DNA of 64,000 nucleotides from Croceivirga lutea (GCF_014235875.1 NZ_JACJUK010000001.1:496001-560000); one strand, 5' to 3'; positions 54,967-64,000 are shown, numbered from the stretch's first letter. Program-made: numbers and translations. Notes: generated by a model from the sequence alone, not told the origin.

Positions 54967-55599
54967 ATGGCAGGATTATTAGATTTATTAAATAGCCCAA
55001 TGGGTCAGCAAATGATTAGCGGAGTTGCTGGGCAAACAGGACAGTCTGAAAGTAAAACAGCAGACGTACTTAGCATGGCAATGCCTCTTATTATGGGTGC
55101 AATGAAGAAGAATGTATCTTCACCAGAAGGTGCAGCCGGACTTATGGGAGCTTTATCAGGAAAACATGATGGTAGTATTTTAGACAACCTTGGTGGTCTC
55201 TTTGGTGGCGGAGTTGATGAATCTGTTATGAATGATGGTGCTGGCATTTTAGGTCATGTATTAGGTGCTAAACAACCAGCTGTAGAAAATGCACTAAGCC
55301 AAAAATCTGGTTTAGATGCTGGTTCTGTTGGTCAAATATTAAAAATTGCAGCCCCAATCTTAATGGGCTTTTTAGGTAAACAAACTAGACAAAACAATAT
55401 TAATGACGGTAATGCTATGAATGCATTATTGGGCAGTATGCTTGGTGGTCAGCCAAAACAAAATCAAAGCCTTATTGAGAGTTTGATTGATGCTGACGGT
55501 GATGGTAGTGTACTAGATGACGTAGCTGGTATGGTTTTAGGAAGCAATAAGAAAAAAGGAGGCCTAGGAGGCTTACTTGGAGGTCTCTTTGGAAAATAA
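54967..55599 (+). CDS. DUF937 domain-containing protein
   Basis: The 210-residue glycine- and methionine-rich protein belongs to DUF937 (YidB-like), with MAGLLDLLNSPMGQQMISGVAG at the start and repeated helical hairpins. Near 175-185 the sequence DADGDGSVLDD resembles a calcium-binding loop. Ends in a Gly/Leu-rich tail. No signal peptide. Function is unknown. A strong terminator follows. Confidence 0.85.
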   Translation: MAGLLDLLNSPMGQQMISGVAGQTGQSESKTADVLSMAMPLIMGAMKKNVSSPEGAAGLMGALSGKHDGSILDNLGGLFGGGVDESVMNDGAGILGHVLGAKQPAVENALSQKSGLDAGSVGQILKIAAPILMGFLGKQTRQNNINDGNAMNALLGSMLGGQPKQNQSLIESLIDADGDGSVLDDVAGMVLGSNKKKGGLGGLLGGLFGK

Positions 55600-55624
55600 G
55601 ATATTCTTAAAATAGCTTTAAAAT

Positions 55625-55653
55625 AAAGCCATTCCAATAAAAGGAATGGCTTT
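55625..55653 (+). terminator. intrinsic terminator after the DUF937 gene
   Basis: AAAGCCATTCC and GGAATGGCTTT form an 11-bp stem around AATAAAA, with T-rich sequence after it. Confidence 0.88.
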
Positions 55654-55671
55654 TCTTTTTAAATTACCTGT

Positions 55672-56124
55672 ATGAAATTGCTAATTAATTCTTTATTCCT
55701 AATATTTTTTGCTATCAGTTTAAGCAATTGTAGTTCTCAAAAAGAACTTGCAGATGTTACTGATACTGAAAAAGAAATATTCAAATCTGAAGACGACACT
55801 GAGGTAGCTTTAATTGATGAAGAAACGGAATATGAGATAATTATTATAGAACCTGGCTTTTACACCTGGTTAAATAGTGTAGCCAGGCCAGTAGGCTATT
55901 ATACCCAAGGATGGTTAGAAACTCGAAATCAAATTCTTGTAGTTAATTGGAATAATAGAGTTCTACAGCCTCAACAATACAATCCAAACTTGTATGAATT
56001 ACAGATAAATTACGACCCCAACATTGACTATGGGTACGAAGTAAATTACAAACTCTACAATTACTTTATTTATTTTCAAAGAAAATATAATCAACGTTTA
56101 GGACCCTTTTTACCTAGGATCTAA
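55672..56124 (+). CDS. DUF6146 lipoprotein
   Basis: The 150-residue protein has a lipoprotein signal peptide ending SLSNC (cysteine 20), an acidic linker (about 25-45), and a conserved domain with PGFYTWLNSVARP, NNRVLQPQQYNPNLYE and YGYEVNYKLYNYF, diagnostic of DUF6146 of Bacteroidota. It is anchored in a membrane. Function unknown. It lies 18 bases after the terminator of the DUF937 gene. Confidence 0.88.
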   Translation: MKLLINSLFLIFFAISLSNCSSQKELADVTDTEKEIFKSEDDTEVALIDEETEYEIIIIEPGFYTWLNSVARPVGYYTQGWLETRNQILVVNWNNRVLQPQQYNPNLYELQINYDPNIDYGYEVNYKLYNYFIYFQRKYNQRLGPFLPRI

Positions 56125-56152
56125 TACGTACATTTGTGCGGTTATTAGAATT

Positions 56153-56668
56153 ATGGAAAGATTAAAAAAACGCTGGGATATTGTTCAAAATTGGCAATTA
56201 CTTTTTCCAGTACTTGGCTTTTTATTGACTTTAGCAACGGGTTATTATATCGCAAGAAAATTAGTTCATCTATTCAATAGTAATAATACATTTTTAGAGT
56301 GGCCAATAACACTAGTATTAACCACACTGTTCTACATAATTTTACTTAAGTTCTTTTTATGGTGTTTTCAAAAATTGAAAAATAAATGGATAACAGAGTA
56401 CAGATGGGAAATGATTGCGATTTTCATAGTATTTGCAATTACAGGTAGTTTGGCGGGTAGATTAGCTGCTCCCCTAACCCATTTACTAGGTTTTGACTAT
56501 GAAACAACAAGCGGTTGGATTTATTGGCCATTACGAGTGCTACTTATATTTCCTATTTACCAAATCTTATTAGTGGCAATTGGTTGGCTATTTGGTCAAT
56601 TTTCTTTTTTCTGGAATTTTGAGAAAAAAATGTTGAAAAGAATGGGTTTAGGATTTCTATTCAACTAA
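56153..56668 (+). CDS. DUF6787 family membrane protein
   Basis: The 171-residue protein has four membrane helices and a signature FAITGSLAGRLAAPLTHLLG, which I associate with the DUF6787 family of Bacteroidota. Conserved basic residues at the ends (MERLKKRWDIV). No enzymatic motif is visible. It follows the DUF6146 gene by 28 bases. Confidence 0.7.
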   Translation: MERLKKRWDIVQNWQLLFPVLGFLLTLATGYYIARKLVHLFNSNNTFLEWPITLVLTTLFYIILLKFFLWCFQKLKNKWITEYRWEMIAIFIVFAITGSLAGRLAAPLTHLLGFDYETTSGWIYWPLRVLLIFPIYQILLVAIGWLFGQFSFFWNFEKKMLKRMGLGFLFN

Positions 56669-56709
56669 TTTTATAATATTCTTAACATACATTAGAGCAT
56701 TAATAATTT

Positions 56710-56717
56710 TAGCTTTG
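56710..56717 (+). promoter_or_regulatory. -7 promoter box of the TonB receptor locus
   Basis: TAGCTTTG matches TAnnTTTG exactly and ends five bases before the ATG at 56723, so the transcript would be nearly leaderless. No TTG is found at the expected spacing upstream. A regulator-dependent promoter is possible. Confidence 0.4.
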
Positions 56718-56722
56718 TTGCT

Positions 56723-57025
56723 ATGGGTAATTTGAGAACATTACTTACTACAGTATTTCTTTTAGCAATTTTATGCTTTAAGATTTCCTCTCTACATGTT
56801 TACACCCACCATGATGGTACAGAAGATAGCATAGAAAATTGTACAAGTTGTTTATTCACTATTGAAAACCAGCAAGCAGAATTCTCAATTACTAGTCCGG
56901 CACAAGTTGTTATCACTTCTGAAGCAATTCCATATCAAAATAAAGTAGTATCGTTTACTTCTATTTTTGAGATTAACATTCCGCACTTATTACGGCTCGA
57001 AAGTCGCCCCCCGCCAATGGTGTAG
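56723..57025 (+). CDS. small exported protein with HHDG and CxxC
   Basis: The 100-residue protein has a signal peptide (about 1-22) followed by VYTHHDGTEDSIENCTSCLF, a possible metal-binding His/Asp plus CxxC arrangement, and ends in RPPPMV. It precedes the TonB receptor by 41 bases on the same strand, pointing to a metal-handling partner in the periplasm. I do not recognise the family. Confidence 0.65.
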   Translation: MGNLRTLLTTVFLLAILCFKISSLHVYTHHDGTEDSIENCTSCLFTIENQQAEFSITSPAQVVITSEAIPYQNKVVSFTSIFEINIPHLLRLESRPPPMV

Positions 57026-57066
57026 TTAACCCATTTACACCTACTTTTTTTATCTAAAATATTCTT

Positions 57067-59466
57067 ATGAACTCATTGAAAACCATATGGTTAGCAATGT
57101 TCTTGCCCTTTTTAATTTTTGGGCAAGATTGTGACCTTAAACTTACTGGTACCGTAATCGATTATCATGATCAATCGATGTTACCGGGTGCTACGATAAC
57201 TATTCTAAATTCTGATAAAGCAACATTATCAAATTTGGATGGAACTTTTTTAATCAAAAATTTATGTGCTGGTAATTATGAAATTGAAGTTTCTCATCCA
57301 GAATGTTCAACTGTATTTATACCTATAGAAATAACTGAAGATAGAACTATAGAAATAAAATTAGAACATCATTTAGAAGAACTAAAAGAAGTAGAAGTAG
57401 TTGGCAACTCCACTAGAAAACAAACAAATTCAGCACAAGAATCAACTTTAAAATTGGCAGAAATAGAGCAATATACAATTGGGTCTTTAGGTGATGCCTT
57501 AAAAGAACTTTCTGGCGTATCTACCTTAAATACAGGTGCATTTATTTCAAAACCAGCAATTCATGGTTTAAATGGCTCCAGAGTATTATTGTTAAACAAT
57601 GGTGTGCGCATGCAAGACATGGAATGGGGAGACGAGCATGCACCCAACATAGATATTAACGCTGCAGGTAAAATAACTGTAGTTAAAGGAGCATCAGCAT
57701 TAAAATACGGTGGTGACGCTATAGGTGGGGTTATTTTAGTTGAACCGTTAACCGTAATTAATAAAGATTCACTATTTGGTAAAACCGTTATCAGCGGAGC
57801 CACTAATGGCCGGGGAGGAAACATCAATACAGAGTTAACAAAAAGCTATAAATCTGGTTGGTATGTTAGAGGACAAGTTTCGTATAAACGTTTAGGAGAC
57901 CAAGAAGCTCCAGATTATGTGTTATCTAACACTGGAATCCAAAACTTTGGTGTGAATTTTAATGCGGGTAAAAGAACTTTTGAAATGGGTTGGGAAGCTT
58001 ATTACTCTTATATCAATACAGAAATTGCAATTTTGAGGGCATCTCATATTGGTAACACAGATGATTTAATAAGAAGTATAAATAGTAGACAGCCTCTGGT
58101 AATTAGAGACTTTACTTACGATTTACTTAACCCTAGACAACAAGTTGGTCATCATTTAGCTAAAGGTCTTTTTTATAAACGTTTTGAAGGATTGGGTAAA
58201 CTAAGCCTACAATACGATTTTCAGCAAAATCAACGCTTTGAGTATGATATACGAAGAGGTGAAGATGACGATAGAGCATCAATAGATTTAAGGCTTACTA
58301 CGCATACGCTTTCTACCGATTTTAAATGGGATGCCAATGCAAAGTTAGATGTAACTGTTGGACTTTTAGCCAGATATCAAGAAAACTTCCCAAATCCTGA
58401 CACAGGTGTTAGAAGGCTTATTCCAGATTATGAAAAATACGATTTTGGGTCATTTTTAATTGGCGAATATAAAGCGACAGCTGATTTAACTTTTGATGCT
58501 GGCTTTAGATATGATTTTTCAAGAATTGATGCGAAGAAATTCTACATAACCTCTCGTTGGGAAGAACGTGGCTATGACCAAGAATTCAATGATTTAATTA
58601 TTGAAGACCTTGGAACACAATTACTTGTAAATCCTATTCTTGATTTCAATAATATTTCAACCACCTTTGGAGCAGCATATGCTAAAGACTCAAATAGAAA
58701 ACTTCGTTTAAATTTTGCGTTAGCCAAGCGTGCTCCTAATCCTTCTGAATTATTTAGTGATGGTTTACATCATTCAGCCTCCCGGATAGAGTTAGGTGAT
58801 TTACGAATTAAAAGTGAAACCTCTCATAAAGTCTCCTTTTCATGGGAAGAAAAATTTGAACATTGGAGTTTTACCTTAGCACCATACGCTAATTATATTG
58901 ATGATTTTATTCTTTTAGAACCAACCAACGTTGAGTTCACACTTAGGGGTGCATTCCCGGTTTGGAGTTATCGCCAAACTAATGCCAGACTTTTTGGTTT
59001 AGATTTTAATGCCAATGCTAATTGGATAGCAAATTTAAATACCGCTCATCAATTTTCGATAGTAAAAGGAACAGATACTGAAAATGATATTCCAATCATT
59101 AATATTCCTGCAGCAAATACGTTAAACAGTATTACTTTTTTAAAACCAGAATGGAACAATTTTGAATTCTCTTTGACTAGCAACTATGTATTTGAACAAA
59201 ATGAAACACCACCAAATATTATCATTTTTTCTCCTGAACAAAATCAAGAAGTAGAATTAGATATTAATTCTGCACCAGATGCCTATCATCTAATTAATAT
59301 ACAAACACAACTGCAATTTAATCTGGGTAAAAACAATAATCTAACAACATCATTACTAATAAATAATCTTACGAATACAGTATACAGAGACTATTTAAAT
59401 AGACAACGATATTTCGCTGATGACTTAGGTCGAAACATTATTATTCAATTAAAATTTAATTATTAA
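57067..59466 (+). CDS. TonB-dependent receptor with carboxypeptidase-like N-domain
   Basis: The 799-residue outer membrane protein has a signal peptide (to about 19), a carboxypeptidase-regulatory-like domain (about 25-105), a plug (EVVGNSTRK through about 240) and a beta-barrel to the aromatic C-terminus (QLKFNY). The GDEHAPNIDINAA plug segment is like that of zinc receptors of the ZnuD type. With the small HHDG/CxxC protein before it and a lipoprotein after it, metal uptake is the favoured role but unproven. No SusD-like gene is present. Confidence 0.85.
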   Translation: MNSLKTIWLAMFLPFLIFGQDCDLKLTGTVIDYHDQSMLPGATITILNSDKATLSNLDGTFLIKNLCAGNYEIEVSHPECSTVFIPIEITEDRTIEIKLEHHLEELKEVEVVGNSTRKQTNSAQESTLKLAEIEQYTIGSLGDALKELSGVSTLNTGAFISKPAIHGLNGSRVLLLNNGVRMQDMEWGDEHAPNIDINAAGKITVVKGASALKYGGDAIGGVILVEPLTVINKDSLFGKTVISGATNGRGGNINTELTKSYKSGWYVRGQVSYKRLGDQEAPDYVLSNTGIQNFGVNFNAGKRTFEMGWEAYYSYINTEIAILRASHIGNTDDLIRSINSRQPLVIRDFTYDLLNPRQQVGHHLAKGLFYKRFEGLGKLSLQYDFQQNQRFEYDIRRGEDDDRASIDLRLTTHTLSTDFKWDANAKLDVTVGLLARYQENFPNPDTGVRRLIPDYEKYDFGSFLIGEYKATADLTFDAGFRYDFSRIDAKKFYITSRWEERGYDQEFNDLIIEDLGTQLLVNPILDFNNISTTFGAAYAKDSNRKLRLNFALAKRAPNPSELFSDGLHHSASRIELGDLRIKSETSHKVSFSWEEKFEHWSFTLAPYANYIDDFILLEPTNVEFTLRGAFPVWSYRQTNARLFGLDFNANANWIANLNTAHQFSIVKGTDTENDIPIINIPAANTLNSITFLKPEWNNFEFSLTSNYVFEQNETPPNIIIFSPEQNQEVELDINSAPDAYHLINIQTQLQFNLGKNNNLTTSLLINNLTNTVYRDYLNRQRYFADDLGRNIIIQLKFNY

Positions 59467-59482
59467 CACAAACACTTAATTT

Positions 59483-60046
59483 ATGAAAACGTTCAAATTC
59501 TTAGCTATCTTTTTTCTAGCGGCAACCGTTTTTGTCTCTTGCTCAGACGACGACAGTGGAGATAACAATCCAGAACCGGTGAATGAAGAAGAAACCATAA
59601 CCACTATGACCATAACTTTGGTTCCTGAAGGTGGTGGAGACACGGTAACATTCCAATCACAAGATTTAGATGGTGATGGACCTAATGCTCCTGTAGTAAC
59701 AGTTAGTGACCTTGCGGGTAATACTACATACAATGCAACTATTGTTTTATTAAATGAAACTGAAAACCCAGCAGAAAACATTACAGAAGAAGTGGAAGAG
59801 GAAGCAGATGAACACCAATTTATTTTTGAAATAGGAGGTTCAGTTGCAAGTGCTGTTGCTACTGATCAAGATGGAAATGGAAATCCTGTTGGAATAGAAT
59901 TCAACTTAGAAACTAACACTGCGGGTTCTGGTAGTTTAACAGTTACCCTACGCCACGAGCCAACTAAGCCAAATGACGGCACGTTATCTGGTGCTGGCGG
60001 TGAAACAGATATCGCAGTTACTTTTAATTTTAATATTACACAATAA
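59483..60046 (+). CDS. lipoprotein with acidic N-region, partner of TonB receptor
   Basis: The 187-residue lipoprotein has signal peptide MKTFKFLAIFFLAATVFVSC with cysteine 20, an Asp/Glu-rich segment just after it, and a beta-sandwich-like domain with FEIGGSVASAVATDQDG. Homologues in flavobacteria appear beside similar TonB receptors. It starts 16 bases after the receptor stop and ends at a strong terminator, so the three genes form one operon. Surface or periplasmic ligand-binding role is inferred. Confidence 0.8.
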   Translation: MKTFKFLAIFFLAATVFVSCSDDDSGDNNPEPVNEEETITTMTITLVPEGGGDTVTFQSQDLDGDGPNAPVVTVSDLAGNTTYNATIVLLNETENPAENITEEVEEEADEHQFIFEIGGSVASAVATDQDGNGNPVGIEFNLETNTAGSGSLTVTLRHEPTKPNDGTLSGAGGETDIAVTFNFNITQ

Positions 60047-60047
60047 C

Positions 60048-60081
60048 AAAAAAGGGCGTTGTAAAAACAACGCCCTTTTTT
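60048..60081. terminator. bidirectional intrinsic terminator
   Basis: AAAAAAGGGCGTTG and CAACGCCCTTTTTT form a 14-bp perfect stem around TAAAAA. It ends the TonB operon on the plus strand and the small membrane protein gene on the minus strand. Confidence 0.92.
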
Positions 60082-60383
60082 TAAACATCTATTATGGTCT
60101 TTTTTGTTTTTTTATCTGAAAGAAAATAGGTGTAAATCCACATAATGGTAAAAGAAGGAACTACGTCCATACCAGGTATCAACTCTTCTAAAAAAGTAAA
60201 TACACCGGCTGCTTTACCCACTTTACCCTTATATAACCTAGTCATTAACCAACCTGCGAGTGGTGCCCAAATTACATCAGAAAACTCCCCTATAAAGGGT
60301 ACAGTAAAAGATAGCATACCAATACCATCAAATACCAAGGATAATAACAGGTTTTTATATTTTTCGTCTTTACGTTTTGCCAT
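60081..60383 (-). CDS. small membrane protein, 100 aa
   Basis: The 100-residue protein begins with a basic segment (MAKRKDEKYKNLLL) and has two hydrophobic stretches (about 12-50 and 70-90) with a glycine-rich turn between them and a basic C-terminus. Function unknown; I recognise it only as conserved in flavobacteria. It ends at the bidirectional terminator, downstream of folE on the same strand. Confidence 0.7.
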   Translation of the reverse strand: MAKRKDEKYKNLLLSLVFDGIGMLSFTVPFIGEFSDVIWAPLAGWLMTRLYKGKVGKAAGVFTFLEELIPGMDVVPSFTIMWIYTYFLSDKKTKKTIIDV

Positions 60384-60433
60384 GATGAAATTTAAAAATT
60401 CATTTTGTATTCAACAATAGCCATGCCAATTAT

Positions 60434-61033
60434 TTAGTGTAAATCAGCACTAATCAATTTCAAAAACTCGTTTCTTGTTTCAATTTTTTCAAACTGTCCT
60501 CTAAATCCTGATGTGGTGGTTACTGAGTTTTGTTTTTGAACTCCGCGCATCATCATACACATATGAGACGCCTCAATGACCACTGCTACACCTTTTGGTT
60601 TTAGGGTATTATTTATACATTCTAAAATATCATGCGTTAACCGTTCTTGCACTTGTAATCTTCTTGCAAATACATCTACTACACGTGGTATTTTACTCAA
60701 CCCTACTATCTGGCCATTAGGAATATACGCCACATGTGCCTTGCCAAAAAATGGTAACATATGGTGTTCACAAAGCGAGTATAACTCAATATCTTTGATG
60801 ATAACCATATCATCATAATCCTCTTTAAACATGGCGCTTTTTAAAATTTCTTCAGCACTCTGTTTATAGCCTTGAGTTAAAAAAAGCATGGCTTTAGCAG
60901 CACGCTCAGGTGTTTTTAATAAACCTTCGCGTTCAACGTCCTCCCCTATTTCATCTATAATTGTTTTATAACGCTCCTTTACCTCATTGGTTAAGTTGAT
61001 ATTATATTCTTCTAAATTCTGATATGCTGCCAT
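60434..61033 (-). CDS. folE: GTP cyclohydrolase I
   Basis: The 199-residue enzyme converts GTP to dihydroneopterin triphosphate, the first step of folate synthesis. Zinc and catalytic residues are in [20 protein letters not shown] and the second Cys in [19 protein letters not shown] is conserved near the C-terminus. One base separates it from msrA, so the two are transcribed together. Confidence 0.95.
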   Translation of the reverse strand: MAAYQNLEEYNINLTNEVKERYKTIIDEIGEDVEREGLLKTPERAAKAMLFLTQGYKQSAEEILKSAMFKEDYDDMVIIKDIELYSLCEHHMLPFFGKAHVAYIPNGQIVGLSKIPRVVDVFARRLQVQERLTHDILECINNTLKPKGVAVVIEASHMCMMMRGVQKQNSVTTTSGFRGQFEKIETRNEFLKLISADLH

Positions 61034-61034
61034 G

Positions 61035-61598
61035 TTATTTTGTAACGGATTTTAATTTGTCTGAAAAATAGGTATTTAATTTTTTCAATTTTGGATTTAT
61101 AATTACTTGGCAATACGGTTGTGATGCATTCTCATTATAATAATTTTGATGGTCTTCTTCTGCTTTATAGAACGTTTTTTCTTCACTAACCGCTGTAACT
61201 ATTGGATTTTGAAACACTTTTTGTTCTGTTAAAAGCGCTATAAAAGCTTCAGCTTGTTTACGTTGTTCATCTGTAGTGTAAAAAATCTCACTTCTGTATT
61301 GCGTGCCAACATCATTACCTTGCCTATTAAGAGTAGTTGGGTCATGTGTCGCAAAAAACACCTCTAACAATTCAGTATAAGAAATGAGATTAGGGTCAAA
61401 AGTAATTAGAATACCCTCTGCGTGGCCAGTTCTACCAGTGCACACCTCTCTATACGGAGGATTTTTTATATGTCCTCCGGTATATCCAGAAATTACCTCT
61501 TGTACACCATTTAAGCGTTGAAAAACAGCTTCTGTACACCAAAAACAACCATTTGCAAAAATAGCGGTCTCGAGTGCTGTAGTATTGTTTTTATTCAT
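61035..61598 (-). CDS. msrA: peptide methionine sulfoxide reductase A
   Basis: The 187-residue enzyme repairs methionine-S-sulfoxide. The catalytic Cys is C18 in [11 protein letters not shown] chose the ATG at 61598; a TTG at 61616 would add six residues. Glu and Tyr residues of the active site lie in [20 protein letters not shown] and the C-terminal HQNYY. No resolving-Cys tail is evident. Divergent from the ABC gene by 142 bases. Confidence 0.94.
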   Translation of the reverse strand: MNKNNTTALETAIFANGCFWCTEAVFQRLNGVQEVISGYTGGHIKNPPYREVCTGRTGHAEGILITFDPNLISYTELLEVFFATHDPTTLNRQGNDVGTQYRSEIFYTTDEQRKQAEAFIALLTEQKVFQNPIVTAVSEEKTFYKAEEDHQNYYNENASQPYCQVIINPKLKKLNTYFSDKLKSVTK

Positions 61599-61740
61599 TA
61601 GATTTTCTTTCTTCAATAGCTTTTAAAATTATAAAGCTAGTATTTAACTTTTGATTTATAACTTTTAGTCGTATTTGATTACCACAAATTACTTTTAACC
61701 TAAGTAAGTTATGGCTACTTTCGTTATTTAAATTTCTTAT

Positions 61741-62400
61741 ATGGTAATAGCCAAAAATATTAGAAAGTCTTATGGCGAGCTTGAGGTGTTAAAAGGCGTT
61801 GATGTAACTATTGCAAAAAAAGAGATTGTTTCTATTGTTGGAGCTTCTGGTGCGGGTAAAACTACTTTACTTCAAATTTTAGGTACCCTAGACAAGCCAA
61901 GTAATAGCAATGAATGTGTGTTAGAAATTAATGGTATTGATGTCACAAAACTTAATGATAAAGCACAAGCAAAATTTAGAAATGAACATATTGGATTTAT
62001 TTTTCAGTTTCATCAGCTGTTACCAGAATTTAATGCTTTAGAAAATGTTTGTATTCCTGGTTTTATTCAACAAAGACCTAAAAAAGAGGTGGAAGAAAAA
62101 GCATCAGAATTATTAGAATTTTTAGGATTATCGCATAGACTTCATCATAAGCCCAACGAACTATCTGGTGGTGAACAACAACGGGTAGCCGTGGCTAGGT
62201 CTTTAATTAACAATCCTTCTATAATTTTGGCTGACGAGCCTTCTGGAAATTTAGATTCAGAAAGCGCAGAAAATTTACACCAACTATTTTTAAAGTTAAG
62301 AGATGATTTTGACCAAACTTTTATCATAGTAACACATAACAAAGAATTAGCTGATTTGGCAGATAGAAAACTAACTATGGTAGATGGTTTAATTGTATGA
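61741..62400 (+). CDS. lolD: LolD-like ABC transporter ATPase
   Basis: The 219-residue ATPase has Walker [11 protein letters not shown]-loop [13 protein letters not shown], signature [10 protein letters not shown] and Walker [13 protein letters not shown]; this matches LolD/MacB ATPases that power lipoprotein release or macrolide export. No permease gene is adjacent. Its stop overlaps the CPBP gene by four bases. Identity as LolD is likely, not certain. Confidence 0.85.
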   Translation: MVIAKNIRKSYGELEVLKGVDVTIAKKEIVSIVGASGAGKTTLLQILGTLDKPSNSNECVLEINGIDVTKLNDKAQAKFRNEHIGFIFQFHQLLPEFNALENVCIPGFIQQRPKKEVEEKASELLEFLGLSHRLHHKPNELSGGEQQRVAVARSLINNPSIILADEPSGNLDSESAENLHQLFLKLRDDFDQTFIIVTHNKELADLADRKLTMVDGLIV

Positions 62401-62966
62401 AAAGAACATTTGAAAGAATCCTAGATTTTATAAAGAATCCAAAATACGTTTCTTATTCTGATGCTCCTGGCGGCTATAAATGGAAGTTGTTTTCACACAT
62501 TCTGGTGCTTTGCCTAGTGCTAGGGATTTTAACCTCTATGTTTACCAGTATTCTACTAGAGGTAATTCTTAAAATAGACCTTGGTGGACATGAGATGGAA
62601 GAGTTATTAGCTAATAGTTCTTTACTACTAGTGTTTTTTTTAGCTGTAATTGTTGCTCCTTTATTTGAAGAATTATTCTTTAGAGGAGGTTTATCTCTGT
62701 TTAAAAATAATCCTAATTTTAAGTGGATATTTTATGCTAGTGCAGTGTTATTTGCCTTAGTTCATATTACAAACTTTGAATCCTCTACCACGGTTTACCT
62801 ACTAACTCCTTTACTAGTTTTACCACAATTAATTTTAGGATTTTTATTAGGCTATATTAGAGTACGATTAGGTCTTCATTGGTCAATACTATTACATGCC
62901 TGTTATAATGGTATATTGTTTTTGCCCGTAGTAATTTTACAATTATTAGGAATACCTATTGAATGA
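62397..62966 (+). CDS. CPBP family intramembrane protease
   Basis: The 189-residue protein has about four to five membrane helices and the CPBP (CAAX protease/Abi) motifs: EELFFRGGL, followed by FALVHI and HACYN, whose Glu and His form the metalloprotease site. It may process lipoprotein or membrane peptides. Overlaps the neighbours by four bases on each side, giving tight coupling. Confidence 0.88.
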   Translation: MKRTFERILDFIKNPKYVSYSDAPGGYKWKLFSHILVLCLVLGILTSMFTSILLEVILKIDLGGHEMEELLANSSLLLVFFLAVIVAPLFEELFFRGGLSLFKNNPNFKWIFYASAVLFALVHITNFESSTTVYLLTPLLVLPQLILGFLLGYIRVRLGLHWSILLHACYNGILFLPVVILQLLGIPIE

Positions 62967-63727
62967 GATTACAAGAGTTAAAAGAATTTTTAGATGAAAA
63001 GGCTGCGTATTACGAAAACCGCACTTTTTTAGATACTGACCCCATTCAGATACCGCATCATTTTTCTAAAAAAGAAGACATTGAAATTTCCGGATTTTTA
63101 ACCGCTACAATTGCTTGGGGAAATAGAAAAAGTATTATTACTAATGCCACAAAATTAATGGCGTTATTTGACAATGCACCTTATGACTTTATACTAAACC
63201 ACTCGAAAGCAGATTTAAAGGCCTTAGAATCATTTGTGCACCGAACATTTAATGACGATGACCTTACATATTTTATAAAAGCATTAAAAAACATTTATCA
63301 AAATCATAATGGTTTAGAAAATGTATTAACGCCACATTCTAAAGCTGAAAACTTACAAGAAAGCATAACAAAATTTAAGTCTACTTTTTTTGAATTAGAA
63401 CACCCAGCTCGTACAGCAAAGCATGTTTCTAATCCTGCTACAGGCTCTGCTGCCAAGCGTATTAATATGTTTTTACGTTGGATGGTTAGACCCTCAAAAA
63501 ACGGAGTAGATTTTGGTATTTGGACACAAATTAAACCCTCCCAACTTTCTTGTCCCTTAGATGTACATTCTGGCAATGTAGCTAGAAAACTCAAGCTTTT
63601 GAAACGAAAGCAGAATGATGCCAAAGCGCTGTTAGAGCTAGATAAAAGCTTACGCAAATTTGACCCCGTTGACCCTGTTAAATATGATTTTGCATTATTT
63701 GGATTAGGGGTATTTGAAAGATTTTAA
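62963..63727 (+). CDS. TIGR02757 family protein
   Basis: The 254-residue protein matches TIGR02757 (DUF2400), found mostly in Bacteroidota and Spirochaetes: TATIAWGNRK and RWMVRPSKNGVDFGIW and LDVHSGNVARKL are typical. No catalytic mechanism is known, though helix-hairpin-helix-like DNA glycosylase similarity has been suggested for the family. It is last in the operon and converges with the peroxidase gene by four bases. Confidence 0.88.
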   Translation: MRLQELKEFLDEKAAYYENRTFLDTDPIQIPHHFSKKEDIEISGFLTATIAWGNRKSIITNATKLMALFDNAPYDFILNHSKADLKALESFVHRTFNDDDLTYFIKALKNIYQNHNGLENVLTPHSKAENLQESITKFKSTFFELEHPARTAKHVSNPATGSAAKRINMFLRWMVRPSKNGVDFGIWTQIKPSQLSCPLDVHSGNVARKLKLLKRKQNDAKALLELDKSLRKFDPVDPVKYDFALFGLGVFERF

Positions 63728-64000
63728 TTACTACTTTCAAATTGTTTGTCTGTCAATGTTTTCATAAAAGCAATTAGGGCCTTAGACTCTGTAGTTGATA
63801 AGTGTAAAGAATCTGGCGGTAACGTTTGTAGCGGAACATCTAAGCCCATACCAGCACCACCACCAACATTGTAGAAATTTACTACCTCTTCTAAAGAACT
63901 GTATACCCCGTTATGCATGTATGGAGCCGTCAATTCAATATTTCTAACTGTAGCAGTTTTAAAAAAGTTTTTACGTTCTTCAACCTTGTATGGTAAATAT
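63724..64000 (-). CDS. cytochrome c peroxidase family protein, C-terminal part
   Basis: The frame is open from 63724 to the right edge (about 91 residues); the N-terminus lies outside. FKTATVRNIELTAPYMHNG is the heme-proximal signature of the second cytochrome c domain in CcpA/MauG-like peroxidases (the Met is the distal ligand), followed by SSLEEVVNFYNVGGG and a short helical tail. It would reduce hydrogen peroxide in the periplasm or act in a MauG-type role. The CxxCH motifs lie upstream, outside the window. Confidence 0.85.
   Translation of the reverse strand, partial: YLPYKVEERKNFFKTATVRNIELTAPYMHNGVYSSLEEVVNFYNVGGGAGMGLDVPLQTLPPDSLHLSTTESKALIAFMKTLTDKQFESSN

Noticed and set aside
1-64000. 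tRNA, rRNA, CRISPR array, transposase or prophage
   Set aside because: Read on both strands; no such gene, cloverleaf or spaced repeat array was recognised.

Overview
The window is about 64 kb of AT-rich chromosomal DNA from a member of the Flavobacteriaceae (Bacteroidota), probably a marine genus. The evidence is the fused LpxC/FabZ gene, the fused HisB, PorX, TAnnTTTG-type promoter boxes, SusC-style N-terminal extension on the TonB receptor, and many lipoproteins and conserved proteins known mainly from this family. Genes are tightly packed on both strands. No rRNA, tRNA, CRISPR array, prophage or insertion sequence was found, and no gene-free stretch exceeds 300 bases.

Layout. 1-2807: a signalling cluster on the minus strand (HEAT-type membrane protein cut by the left edge, single-domain response regulator, soluble hybrid kinase). 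2965-13836: housekeeping and stress genes (M19 dipeptidase, thioesterase, CysE/CysM, Dps, CorA, an AAA/VWA pair, DUF1853). 13839-22513: the complete histidine operon on the minus strand, hisG-D-C-B-H-A-F-IE, preceded by a His-rich leader peptide and attenuator, and interrupted by a GNAT gene, a four-helix-bundle (23S IVS-like) gene and a DinB gene. 22559-27136: prohibitin, VWA membrane protein, FabG, SucD. 27197-33173: lipid A genes (LpxD-like, EF-P, LpxA, LpxC/FabZ, LpxD) and an HD hydrolase. 33210-37711: PorX (regulator of type IX secretion), TsaE, a 45-residue exported peptide, a membrane protein, alanine dehydrogenase, DUF4258. 37717-43317: proline dehydrogenase, AroB, DinB/Lrp pair, HTH regulator, lipoprotein, TerC. 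43319-51696: sterol desaturase, topoisomerase IV, EamA transporter, YchF, a tiny membrane protein, ferredoxin. 51764-54898: acyl-CoA reductase and serine synthesis. 54967-60383: DUF937, DUF6146, DUF6787, then a probable metal-uptake locus (small HHDG/CxxC protein, TonB receptor, lipoprotein). 60434-64000: FolE, MsrA, LolD-like ABC ATPase, CPBP protease, TIGR02757 protein and the C-terminus of a cytochrome c peroxidase.

Most of the window is ordinary core genome. The most rewarding signals are a self-contained histidine attenuator encoding a 17-residue peptide with four His codons, a four-helix-bundle gene inside the his operon bracketed by inverted arrays of 7-bp repeats, and several very small genes with their own terminators. 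No completely new multi-gene system is evident; the candidates below are graded accordingly.
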